Part shown: positions 51,177 to 59,374 of the stretch, in pieces
How the letters are laid out: every line of letters starts with the position of its first letter
Position numbering within the stretch: position 1 is the first letter of the stretch
Notes under the pieces: model-generated
The model's database searches: none
The model's input: the letters and a program-made list of their open reading frames with translations, nothing else
What the model was told of the DNA's origin: nothing
Made by a program: the position numbers and the translations under genes
Assembly (NCBI RefSeq): GCF_963674925.1
Contig: NZ_OY771647.1
Coordinates: forward strand, 759,501 to 823,500
DNA length: 64,000 nt
Source of the DNA: an uncultured Draconibacterium sp.
GTDB taxonomy: Bacteria; Bacteroidota; Bacteroidia; Bacteroidales; Prolixibacteraceae
Reading direction: 5' to 3'

Positions 51177-51555
51177 ACTTCCTGAGATTACCTTTAAAAC
51201 GTTTTTCTTTTATAAAATATACATTGCTGGAATCGGGTACTGCAACCGGCATGTTCCAGTAATTACCTGAAGGTTTTACAACCGGCATATTATCACCCAA
51301 AGCCATAAATACTTCTGTTGTTGATTTCAGATATGAATTATCAATCGTGCTTTCTGATTTATCATCGAATACCAAGGACTTGGTTAAAGGGGTATCTAAT
51401 TTCAACTGAGGTGAGATGGTTAAATAATCGGATTGCTGCTGTTTGTAAAAATCATCAAATTCAATACGCGGAAGTGGTTTTATAGCATACTCATTCTGAC
51501 TGAATGAAGTAAAACTCAAACAACAAACAAACATCAAAAAAACAATTGTCTTCAT
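51175..51555 (-). CDS. Small secreted protein of unknown function
   Basis: The 126-residue protein has a Sec signal (MKTIVFLMFVCCLSFTSFSQ). The mature part of about 105 residues is polar and low in Cys, with PLPRIEFDDFYKQQQSDYLTISPQL, a proline-rich segment GDNMPVVKPSGNYWNMPVAVPDSSN and a basic end KEKRFKGNLRK. I recognise no family. It is preceded by the LytTR/histidine kinase genes on the same strand, 46 bases apart, so it may belong to that operon or be its target. Confidence 0.7.
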   Translation of the reverse strand: MKTIVFLMFVCCLSFTSFSQNEYAIKPLPRIEFDDFYKQQQSDYLTISPQLKLDTPLTKSLVFDDKSESTIDNSYLKSTTEVFMALGDNMPVVKPSGNYWNMPVAVPDSSNVYFIKEKRFKGNLRK

Positions 51556-51601
51556 AACTCTAAATTTGTTTTAGCAAGTTAATAAAGTGCACTTTAATTA
51601 G

Positions 51602-52354
51602 CTAGGCAATTGCGGTTTTTAACATTTTTAGCACCTCATCCTTTCGTCGTCTTGATATCAAAATCCGGTCGCCATTCGAAAGTTCAAGTGTTCCTCCATC
51701 GGTTTTCGAATACGCCACTACATGTTTTAAGCTTACAAGATGTGATTTATGCGTTCTTACAAAAGCATATTCCTTTAACAGGTCCTCAAATTCAACCAGG
51801 GTTTTTGCTACCAGCAAATGCTTTTTTTCTTGCAGATAAATATGTGTGTAATTGCTTTCTCCCTTGCAATGAACGATATTTTTTACTTCCACAAATTCAA
51901 TACGATCGTTTGTTGGCAATCCAATTCTCGGATTTTCGGGCTGCAAAATATTATGATTCAATTCACGAATTTGCCGGTTTTCTTCCCGCTTATCGATGCG
52001 ATGAACTACCTTTTCAACCGCTGCTTTTAGCTCGTTGTAGTTTATGGGTTTAAGAATATAATCGGCAGCCGAAAAGCGGATGGCTTTAATTGCGTAGTTG
52101 TCGTAAGCCGTTACAAAAATGACCTCGAAGTTAATATCAGCAAAATGCTCAAGCAACTGAAAACCATTTTCTCCGGGCATTTCAATATCGAGAAATACCA
52201 ATTGCGGCTTTTCATTTTTAATAAGCTGGATAGCAGACTTCACTGAATTTGCAAATCCCACCAAGATTACTTCCGGGCAATGTGACTCAAGCAGCCCAGC
52301 CAAATTTTCGCGGCCGTTTTTTTCGTCGTCTACTATAATTGATTTTATCTGCAT
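51602..52354 (-). CDS. LytTR-type response regulator
   Basis: The 250-residue protein has a receiver domain (residues 1-120) with VDDEKNGRE, the phosphoacceptor Asp in LVFLDIEMPGENG (about residue 55), Thr in FVTAYD and Lys in ILKPIN. A LytTR DNA-binding domain follows (about 150-248: IEFVEVKNIVHCKGESNYTHIYLQEKKHLLVAKTL, FVRTHKSHLVSLKHV, RILISRRRK). It lies 76 bases after the sensor kinase gene, with a small hairpin (52375-52392) between. It is clearly the kinase partner. Targets are unknown; the small secreted protein gene next door is a candidate. Confidence 0.94.
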   Translation of the reverse strand: MQIKSIIVDDEKNGRENLAGLLESHCPEVILVGFANSVKSAIQLIKNEKPQLVFLDIEMPGENGFQLLEHFADINFEVIFVTAYDNYAIKAIRFSAADYILKPINYNELKAAVEKVVHRIDKREENRQIRELNHNILQPENPRIGLPTNDRIEFVEVKNIVHCKGESNYTHIYLQEKKHLLVAKTLVEFEDLLKEYAFVRTHKSHLVSLKHVVAYSKTDGGTLELSNGDRILISRRRKDEVLKMLKTAIA

Positions 52355-52374
52355 TTTATACCTGGAGATAATGT

Positions 52375-52392
52375 GTGGTTTTGTTAAACCAC
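52375..52392 (-). other. Stem-loop between the kinase and response regulator genes
   Basis: GTGGTTT (52375-52381) and AAACCAC (52386-52392) form a perfect 7-bp stem with a 4-base loop and no T-run. It could set the ratio of the two proteins by RNA processing; this is a guess. Confidence 0.35.
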
Positions 52393-52430
52393 TAAGTTAA
52401 ACAAAGTCAGTTCAAAGGCTCATAAAGGAT

Positions 52431-55400
52431 TTAATTTTCTTCCGGCAAAATAATTTCCACGCGCGTTCCTTCCTCCAAGTCGGTGGTGGTAAGCGCATAT
52501 TTCTCACCTTGTTTTTGCTGAAGAATCTCCAGCCGTTCTTTCATCAGTTTTGTGCCTTTCCCATTCTTTTGTTGCTGTATTTCTTTTGCGGCTTTACGGC
52601 CAATTCCGTTGTCGGTGATTGTGATTAATACAAATGCGTCTTTCTTCGTAACATCAATTTTTAGATGTTTCTCACCTCTTTTATTCTGAAGACCATGAAC
52701 GATGGCATTTTCAACAAAAGGCTGCAAAAGTAGCGATGGCACCTGCGTATTGTGCTCATCAATTGTTTCGTCAACAAGAACCTCAAATTCAAAATCAAAA
52801 CGCAGTTTTTCAAGGTTTAAATACTGCCTAATCATTTCCAGCTCTTCGGCCAGCGACACTTCTTCTTTTTCAGAATTATTCAGCACTTTTCGAATCAATC
52901 CGGCAAAATCGCTTAAATACAAATGGGCCTCGCGGCCCTTGTTTTGCTGAACCAGGTTTTGCACCGAATTCAAACTGTTAAAAAGAAAATGGGGGTTCAT
53001 CTGACTCCGGATAGCCGTAAGCTCCAACTCCCGGAGTCGCCTTTTTTGCTCCTCCTTTCGGAATTGCTGCCGAACCCGCCATTTCCATAGTAGTAAACTT
53101 ATTATTAAAATGGTTAGGATGCTGAGTAATACTACTATTATAATTTGCAACTGCGATTTATTCAGTTCTTTTTTTTTAGGCTGCAGGCTTTGTTTGGCGT
53201 AATTCTTTGCATCCAGAGGATCATCGGCAAAAGCAAAACGCACACCATCCTTATCGTAAATAATAAAGTACCCGCTTTGTCTTTCAAAAATGTCTCTGAA
53301 ATCGGTTTCAGTATTTTCTAAAAACAGTTGATGAGCAATCGGTTCGGCACGTGTCATGTAATCCTGCCACTCCTCAAAAATACTTCCTTCCATTACCATC
53401 ACAAAGTTGATATCAGGATTCTCGTCGGCGAGCTCATCAAAGTAATAGCGTTCATTTCCCCAGCGTTGCGTGATATAAAAAACAGTTGGTTTATCGCCCA
53501 GAAAATCATTGAAGGAAACTTCTTTGCCTTCAGGATTTAGAAATTTATTCGAGGGCACATAAGTAGCATCTTCCCAAACTTTGTTCTTTTGATACAAAAT
53601 TGCTAAAGTCGATTTCAAATCGTTGTTGTTACATAAACGTTGGAATAAATCGTAATACTCATCAATCTGCATTTGTTTTATTTCATCATTCTTCGAAACC
53701 TCATTATCCGTATCTGCTTTTATTCGCAGCAAAACATCTGCGGCACAAGAATAATAAGCATGCCCACTTAATACGACCTTGGCAAGCTCAAGCACCAACG
53801 GAAAACTATGACGATATGAATAATTTAGGGCAATAATGAATGGATCTAAAGCCACACTAGACAGTTCTTGCACCTTAGTAGCTTTTGCCATTTGGAAATT
53901 CACATATTGGTAAGCTGCAAGGCGCGAAAATATTCCAGATTCATTGTAATATTTATTAAAGGGATTACCTGCAATATAATTTTCATAGGGTTCTGCATTT
54001 AACGGCTCATCATCTAAAAAAAATAAAGCTTGTGTTCTTTCATCGCTTCTTGCATAAAACATTGCACCTGTTAGCAGATTCATCTTAACCTCGTGAGTAA
54101 TAAATTCAAAAGCTGTTTCATCAATCTTCTTTTTGTAAGTATTCAAAAATGAATCGTGGTTAGTTAATGCTGTCCGAAAATTATTTTCTCCTATTTTACT
54201 GCTCACCGAAAACCAAAACATATTTTCGAGATTGTATTTCTCATTAAAGTCAAACTTTTTCTGATATTCGTGCAACATCTGAGCAGCCTTACTGAAATCT
54301 CCGGTAAATTCAACATTTTCCAGAAACTGTTCGCCATTATCGTTTAGCTGAATTTTGCTTCCGGGTTCAGCATAAATCCAAAATATTGGCAATTGCCGCG
54401 ACTGGTTGGTATTCCCAAATTGCAATAATACAATTCCCTGATGATTTAATTCGGTTTCAATGCTGAAGCTGTTGTTTTCATCCAAAAAGACTGAATATTC
54501 CTTTAGTTCATATCCAAAAGGATCTTGCAAAACTGCCAGTGTTACTTTTTTGTATCTCGGTTTTTTTATATGCCCTGATATAACAAACCTGTTTTCTGAA
54601 ATATCTTTCCGACGCAACAAACGAATATTTTTCTCACGATAGTATCGACGATCCGGATTTCTTCGATACCAAGTGCTTTCTTCTACTGAATCAATTTTTA
54701 TGCTATTATAGCTTTTCAGAAAATTTTCATTTTGGTTGTAAACGATATCCACTGAATTTAAACCAGCTTCTCTTTCCAATCGTTTTGCAGAAATTACAGC
54801 TAACTCATTAACGGTACTTACTGAGGTTTTAAACTTTTCTGCTTCATTTATTTCCTGCAGAGAATCCTGCGAAATGCTGTAAATGGAGTTCAGGTGTTTT
54901 GTAAGCTCCGGTATTCCTTTTTCGTTAAATCCTTCGGTATAGCGATTAATATCATTTTCGCTAAATTCCTTTCGTTGCAAGTTCTTACGCACTTTTAAAA
55001 GTACATCGGGTCGGTTGTATAGTTTTACTTCACTGGTTATAAAGTCAAATTCATACTGAAATTCAATGTCACATAACAGTTCTTCATAAAGATTCTCGTA
55101 TCGTTTTCCGAAATAATTGTTTTCAAAATACGGATACATATAATCGTTAACCTGCCTTGGACTCTCCAACGGTTTTTCCGCTTTATTTTGAATAACTTTT
55201 ACCTGAAGAAGATCTTTATTTTCGGACTGAACAGTTGAAAACTTAATATGCAATGTTTTTTGTTCGACCAGCTCTGTAAGTTTTTCGCCACTCTTGCCGG
55301 CAATATATTCCGAATCGGTAAACCGATAAAAATATTCCTTCCCGGTTTCAGGGCGTAAAAGAATAACTTCGTTTTGGGCGAAAGAGGAAAAACAAATAAG

Positions 55401-55436
55401 AAGGAGAACCAGCGTTATAAACGGGATTGTTTTCAT
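52431..55436 (-). CDS. LytS-type sensor histidine kinase with a periplasmic TlpA-like domain lacking cysteines
   Basis: With the ATG at 55436 the 1001-residue protein has a signal peptide (MKTIPFITLVLLLICFSSFAQ), a long periplasmic region, one TM helix (about 764-785) and a His_kinase domain (RSQMNPHFLFNSLNSVQNLVQ, with the phospho-His near residue 816) and a HATPase domain (PFVENAIVHGL, DNGIGR). The periplasmic region holds a DUF4369-like beta-sandwich (about 283-380) and a thioredoxin-like domain (about 627-755: NPEGKEVSFNDFLGDKPTVFYI ... SGYFIIYDKDGVRFAF). Where TlpA proteins have WCxxC this one reads RWGNERYY, so no redox Cys pair. Longer starts to 55466 are possible. The response regulator follows downstream. 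Confidence 0.9.
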   Translation of the reverse strand: MKTIPFITLVLLLICFSSFAQNEVILLRPETGKEYFYRFTDSEYIAGKSGEKLTELVEQKTLHIKFSTVQSENKDLLQVKVIQNKAEKPLESPRQVNDYMYPYFENNYFGKRYENLYEELLCDIEFQYEFDFITSEVKLYNRPDVLLKVRKNLQRKEFSENDINRYTEGFNEKGIPELTKHLNSIYSISQDSLQEINEAEKFKTSVSTVNELAVISAKRLEREAGLNSVDIVYNQNENFLKSYNSIKIDSVEESTWYRRNPDRRYYREKNIRLLRRKDISENRFVISGHIKKPRYKKVTLAVLQDPFGYELKEYSVFLDENNSFSIETELNHQGIVLLQFGNTNQSRQLPIFWIYAEPGSKIQLNDNGEQFLENVEFTGDFSKAAQMLHEYQKKFDFNEKYNLENMFWFSVSSKIGENNFRTALTNHDSFLNTYKKKIDETAFEFITHEVKMNLLTGAMFYARSDERTQALFFLDDEPLNAEPYENYIAGNPFNKYYNESGIFSRLAAYQYVNFQMAKATKVQELSSVALDPFIIALNYSYRHSFPLVLELAKVVLSGHAYYSCAADVLLRIKADTDNEVSKNDEIKQMQIDEYYDLFQRLCNNNDLKSTLAILYQKNKVWEDATYVPSNKFLNPEGKEVSFNDFLGDKPTVFYITQRWGNERYYFDELADENPDINFVMVMEGSIFEEWQDYMTRAEPIAHQLFLENTETDFRDIFERQSGYFIIYDKDGVRFAFADDPLDAKNYAKQSLQPKKKELNKSQLQIIIVVLLSILTILIISLLLWKWRVRQQFRKEEQKRRLRELELTAIRSQMNPHFLFNSLNSVQNLVQQNKGREAHLYLSDFAGLIRKVLNNSEKEEVSLAEELEMIRQYLNLEKLRFDFEFEVLVDETIDEHNTQVPSLLLQPFVENAIVHGLQNKRGEKHLKIDVTKKDAFVLITITDNGIGRKAAKEIQQQKNGKGTKLMKERLEILQQKQGEKYALTTTDLEEGTRVEIILPEEN

Positions 55437-55571
55437 AGCCATAAATTTAAAAATTATGTTATTCAAATTTGGCTGCTATTATTGAAATTTAAAAGGGCAA
55501 CTTATCGAACGGTTGGATTGATTTATTTAACGGTAGGAAAAAGGATAAAAGATGATTGATGAAAGGTTAAT

Positions 55572-55654
55572 TTCACGCAAAGGCGCAGAGGTTTCGCAAA
55601 CTACACTAAATGATTTCTTTGCGATCTTCACGCTTCTCCTAGTCTTTGCGTGAA
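55572..55654. repeat. Dispersed palindromic intergenic repeat, full copy
   Basis: TTCACGCAAAG (55572-55582) is repeated inverted as CTTTGCGTGAA (55644-55654) at the two ends of an 83-base unit in the gap after the ompH-like gene. Inner parts TTTCGCAAA and TTTGCGATC are also roughly symmetric. A half copy is at 51092-51138. Similar TTCACGCAAAG-type units are frequent between Bacteroidota genes. Confidence 0.55.
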
Positions 55655-55664
55655 CGAATTAAAT

Positions 55665-56180
55665 CTATTCCCCTTTTATCGCCGCCAAAACCAAAGGTGT
55701 TAAATCTTCACTTTCAGGCGAGATATAGGCCACGTTTCCGGCACTTACATCAAGCACATAAGTATAGTTTTGCGCCCCGGCAATGTTGCTGATTTCCTGA
55801 TTAATCTCCTTATAAATGGGCTGTATGAGTTCCATGTTGCGGTTTTGCAACTGTTGCTGTGCGGTTTGGTTGTATGCTTGTATTTTTTGCGACTGCTCCA
55901 AAATTTCCTTTTGTCGGGTCTGTTTTACAAAATCTGAATACGTACTGCTTTCGGCTTCAAATTTTTCAATGGCAGCTTCATGTTCGGCAACCATTTCATC
56001 GTAAATCTCCTGCATATCTTTTGATTCCTTTTCGATAACTGTTTGAAGACTATCAAGCATCGGGTGTTTTTGCACCAGCTCCTGAATATTTACATGTCCT
56101 ATTTTTAAAGGATTTTGTGCGTTTGCAACTGCAGCACCACAAAGGATAACCGCCGTAGCTAAAAGAAATTTTATTTTCAT
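55665..56180 (-). CDS. OmpH/Skp family periplasmic chaperone
   Basis: The start at 56180 gives a signal peptide (MKIKFLLATAVILCGAAVANAQ); the frame is open to 56225, but that extension is not family-like. The mature protein of about 150 residues has KIGHVNIQELVQKHPMLDSLQ, then a long coiled coil (KESKDMQEIYDEMVAEHEAAIEKFEAES ... QLQNRNMELIQPIYKEINQEI) and the end strand YTYVLDVSAGNVAYISPES. Skp trimers escort outer membrane proteins through the periplasm. It is a single gene here, with the dispersed repeat just downstream. Confidence 0.92.
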   Translation of the reverse strand: MKIKFLLATAVILCGAAVANAQNPLKIGHVNIQELVQKHPMLDSLQTVIEKESKDMQEIYDEMVAEHEAAIEKFEAESSTYSDFVKQTRQKEILEQSQKIQAYNQTAQQQLQNRNMELIQPIYKEINQEISNIAGAQNYTYVLDVSAGNVAYISPESEDLTPLVLAAIKGE

Positions 56181-56434
56181 CTCATTAAAATTGTTTAGTT
56201 CATTTGTATTCGATGTAACTCCCAATGAATTTTAATTCTTCTTGTTTTTGAATTTGAAGAATAAAAATTCATGTTCGTTTCATAGTTTATAATTTAAGAT
56301 TTTGAGCAAAGATGATGTAATTATTGCCCCAATACAGCTAAAAGAAGTTAAACCTGCCTGTATTAATCGTTAACAAACTCAAAGGAGCCAGAGCTTATTC
56401 TTAAATTATGTTTCTAATCTTAAAATTTGTGCAC

Positions 56435-56458
56435 AAAAAAGGGCGGAAAACCGCCCTT
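56435..56458 (-). terminator. Terminator of the LolA-like gene
   Basis: On the minus strand AAGGGCGG pairs with CCGCCCTT around TTTT, followed by a T-run (complement of 56435-56440), 24 bases after the stop codon. Confidence 0.85.
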
Positions 56459-56482
56459 CAAAATTTTTTATGTGGTTAAAAC

Positions 56483-57193
56483 TTATTCCGTTGGTTTTTC
56501 AAACAGGCTGTCATCAATTGGCTCATCAATTTTTATTTCTTCCATCACCACCGATTGTTTGCCCATTGACATATCCATTTCTATTTTGGTTGCCATTTTA
56601 ATTCCTTTAATATCTTTATATTCCAGCATTTTTGTTACCACATCCATACTCTGTCCCATGGCTTCAACTCTCGATTCAACTTTTGAAACCATATAGTCGT
56701 CAGCATTAATATAGTAGGTCTGAACAACACCGTCCTTATCAGTTAGTTTCAGCTTGTATGCTTCAGCGCCATCAACATCAACTTTACCCAGCATTTCAAT
56801 GTTACTGCCTTTTGCTTTGTAGTTGTACAATGCTCCTTCCATATCGGCTTGCCCCATTGCTTGTTTTAACTGTGCTCCTTCCAGTTCCTGAACTCCGGCT
56901 CCCGCCATTGGGTTAATCATCCATCCATTTTCGCCATCAAAGGCACTGGTGGTTTTTTGCCCCATCATGTCAATGTCGACACGAAATTTGTTGGGTTTTT
57001 TTACTTTAATTTCCATGGGCATTTCCATTCCCATTACACTAACTTTTGCTTTTACGTTGAATGTTTTTACATCGGCTATTTTATCCAAACCGTTGGCTTT
57101 GTAATAACTATCCAATACATTGTCGAGTGATTGTGCTTGTGTGCTGATGAGTGCAAAAAGCATTAAGGCGGTTAATAAAAAGGTACGTTTCAT
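56483..57193 (-). CDS. LolA-like outer membrane lipoprotein-sorting protein
   Basis: The 236-residue protein has a signal peptide (MKRTFLLTALMLFALISTQAQ) and then a long antiparallel beta sheet with LolA/LolB-like character: DSYYKANGLDKIADVKTFNVKAKVSVMGMEMPMEIKVKKPNKFRVDIDMMGQ, FDGENGWMINP, NIEMLGKVDVDGAEAYKLKLTDKDGVVQTYYINADDYMVSKVESR. This half-barrel fold binds acyl chains. It is richer in Met than its neighbours. It probably carries lipoproteins or lipids across the periplasm. It is monocistronic, with its own terminator. Confidence 0.8.
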   Translation of the reverse strand: MKRTFLLTALMLFALISTQAQSLDNVLDSYYKANGLDKIADVKTFNVKAKVSVMGMEMPMEIKVKKPNKFRVDIDMMGQKTTSAFDGENGWMINPMAGAGVQELEGAQLKQAMGQADMEGALYNYKAKGSNIEMLGKVDVDGAEAYKLKLTDKDGVVQTYYINADDYMVSKVESRVEAMGQSMDVVTKMLEYKDIKGIKMATKIEMDMSMGKQSVVMEEIKIDEPIDDSLFEKPTE

Positions 57194-57366
57194 CCGTTTT
57201 TGATTTTAAATTTTTAAAGGTAACTCATGGAACTCGCTTAAACTACTCACTCTTCAAACGATGTGAATCGTAAGCTCGTTTCATCTTGATTATGTTTTAT
57301 AAAATTAAGTGCCAAGAATTAGTACCACTAAAGTACAAATATTACACTCAGATTCAAATAGGGGTA

Positions 57367-58035
57367 TTAAAAATAAATTTCGGCTATTATATTGGCATAA
57401 TCCACACCTCTTTCAATCAGCATATCGCGCACTTCAACAACCATTAGCGCCTTTCCGCAGAGGTAATATTTTACATCGGGCAAATCGGTCAGTCCCTCCA
57501 GATAATTGGTCACCCGTCCCGGAAAAACATCGCACGATTGTTCCTGCGAGCAACAGCGAACATAATTTTTTCCCATCGACCACTCCAGCTCATCCTCGAA
57601 ATAAAACTGGTTTAAATGCCGCACTCCGTGAATTAAAGTTTTATTCTCCGACATACCCGACCGGTACATGGCATAAAAAGGAGCAATCCCGGTTCCGGTG
57701 GCTATCCACCAGGCCGGCTCGTTTGTTCCCAGAAAACTACCGTAGGGTTCCGACACGTATAACGTATCTCCCGGAATCATGGCAGCCATTTTGGGAGTTA
57801 AAAAACCATCGTCTTTAATGTTGAACAGGACCCGGATTTCGTCTTCCTGGTTACCACTGCAAATGCTGTAAATACGCGGAGGATGATCGGTGTCGACTCC
57901 GATTTTCACCACCTGACCGGGCAAAAATTCAGTATTCCGCTGAAAAGATAGCACATGCACACCAGGCGAAATCTCTTCGTTATTGGTTATTACCTGCTTA
58001 ACTAATTGAGGTTCTTTTTTTGTTTTTGCTGACAT
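57367..58035 (-). CDS. Ferredoxin-NADP reductase-like flavoprotein
   Basis: The 222-residue protein has the FNR two-domain plan: FLPGQVVKIGV, the FAD motif PPRIYSICSG (RxYS, about residue 54), FLTPKMAAMIPGDTLYVSEPYGSF, then the NADP-binding domain with WIATGTGIAPFYAMYRSG, LIHGVRHLNQFYFEDEL and YYLCGKALMVVEVRDMLIERGV. The C-terminus ends in an aromatic residue (AEIYF), as in FNRs where it stacks on FAD. It lies 44 bases past the PHP gene on the same strand. Its electron partner is unknown. Confidence 0.9.
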   Translation of the reverse strand: MSAKTKKEPQLVKQVITNNEEISPGVHVLSFQRNTEFLPGQVVKIGVDTDHPPRIYSICSGNQEDEIRVLFNIKDDGFLTPKMAAMIPGDTLYVSEPYGSFLGTNEPAWWIATGTGIAPFYAMYRSGMSENKTLIHGVRHLNQFYFEDELEWSMGKNYVRCCSQEQSCDVFPGRVTNYLEGLTDLPDVKYYLCGKALMVVEVRDMLIERGVDYANIIAEIYF

Positions 58036-58079
58036 TTAAATCCAAATAGAAAACTACAGCATCCTAACAAAACTTCCGG

Positions 58080-59180
58080 TTAATTGTTTCGGAAGGTGAA
58101 AGTTACGATAAGCGGATCATCGACACCTGTAAGCATATTCTTCACCCGGTAGTACACATCCAGACTTCCGGTATTTGCCACCTCATCCGAATTACCACTT
58201 AAACTCAACGCCGAAACATGATGTGCTTCTAATGTAATCGTTTCCGGAGCATCAAAACCCACGCCGGGCTGAACGAGCTCCAGTTCGTAATCTACATCCG
58301 AATTATTCGTGATTTTTACCACTTTCGATTCTTTGTTTTTTAGTTTTAGTGGCGTGTTTTTATATTCCAACGACTCGAAGAAAAGCGGTTCCAGAAACTC
58401 GGAACGTCCTGCAATGGTATTGTCAAAATAAACGGCAGTTCGCCCGTCGAACAATGCTTCTTTAATTCCACCAATGGTGCGGCTTTTAGCAAAAACAAGT
58501 GTCAGTGGCCGGTGTCCGTCGTTAACGTCCATTGGCCCATGCACGTCGGAATTTCCCAGCATGGTCAGGTTTTTTTCGTTGGCCCAATCCATGGCTTCCG
58601 GGCAAAACTCCCAGTTATAAACTTCAATTCCGTGCAACATATCATTCTCGAAAAAGTAGGAATGTTCGTCCCACCACAAAACGGAATCGGGTTGCTGTGC
58701 ATCCCAGCACGGGTGATTCCACATAAGAAAAGCACCCTGGTCGCGCGCCTCTTTTACAGCGGCATGCACATCTTCCAGTTCCAGTAAATTGGCGTTGGTT
58801 ATAAACAAAGCATTTAAGTGCCCGGGAGGCATGCTGCGCGTAATCTCAGCTCCTTTAATCAGTAAAATTTCTGATTGATCGGCCAATGGTTTTGCCAAAT
58901 CGTACGAACGATTGTGATCGGCCACCACATCAATCGAATGCGGACGATATTCGATATGATCGGTAATTGAAATGGCATCCAAACCTTCGTTCCAGGCCTC
59001 TTCTATACGAACGGTTGGCCAAACGGTACCATCAGAAAATACGGTGTGCATGTGCAAATCGCACTTTAGTGTTTGGTAACCATTAATATTCGGAATATTA
59101 ATTATTCGTCGTGCCTGTGCATAAATTAACCCGCTGCTAACTACGAGCAATACAATTATAAACCCAAATTTTTTCATCAT
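58080..59180 (-). CDS. Secreted PHP-domain phosphodiesterase
   Basis: A signal peptide (MMKKFGFIIVLLVVSSGLIYAQ) precedes a PHP metal-dependent phosphoesterase domain (about 35-270): LKCDLHMHTVFSDGTVWP, AISITDHIEYRP, FLMWNHPCWD, GIEVYNWEFCPEAMDWANEKNLTMLGNSDVHGPMD. These supply the His/Asp/Glu ligands of the trinuclear site. A C-terminal beta-sandwich (about 280-365) follows. Similar Bacteroidota proteins are called Sb-PDE family phosphodiesterases. The frame is open to 59222, but the Met pair at 59180 starts a clean signal peptide, and a near -7 box (TATATTTA) lies just upstream. The natural substrate is uncertain. Confidence 0.87.
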   Translation of the reverse strand: MMKKFGFIIVLLVVSSGLIYAQARRIINIPNINGYQTLKCDLHMHTVFSDGTVWPTVRIEEAWNEGLDAISITDHIEYRPHSIDVVADHNRSYDLAKPLADQSEILLIKGAEITRSMPPGHLNALFITNANLLELEDVHAAVKEARDQGAFLMWNHPCWDAQQPDSVLWWDEHSYFFENDMLHGIEVYNWEFCPEAMDWANEKNLTMLGNSDVHGPMDVNDGHRPLTLVFAKSRTIGGIKEALFDGRTAVYFDNTIAGRSEFLEPLFFESLEYKNTPLKLKNKESKVVKITNNSDVDYELELVQPGVGFDAPETITLEAHHVSALSLSGNSDEVANTGSLDVYYRVKNMLTGVDDPLIVTFTFRNN

Positions 59181-59305
59181 GCCGGAAGATTTTATGTAAA
59201 TATATCCGATTGTAAATATCACCGAAAGTAATTAACATTAGAATATTATCATATTAATTTTTTATGAATTGTAAATGAATGGTTAAATTTAGGAGAATTA
59301 ACACA

Positions 59306-59330
59306 TTCTTTTTAATATTTTTAAAAAGAA
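59306..59330. promoter_or_regulatory. Candidate ROK repressor operator
   Basis: TTCTTTTTAA (59306-59315) and TTAAAAAGAA (59321-59330) form a perfect 10-bp inverted repeat with a 5-base centre, 45 bases upstream of the ROK gene. NagC-like ROK repressors bind AT-rich palindromes of this size. Confidence 0.5.
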
Positions 59331-59355
59331 GCTTGTTTCATATTTAAAATATTCT

Positions 59356-59363
59356 GATTTTTG
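59356..59363 (+). promoter_or_regulatory. -7-like box of the amino sugar operon
   Basis: GATTTTTG is one base from TAnnTTTG, 11 bases before the ROK ATG. The palindrome upstream would cover the -33 region. Confidence 0.4.
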
Positions 59364-59374
59364 CAACCACAGTT

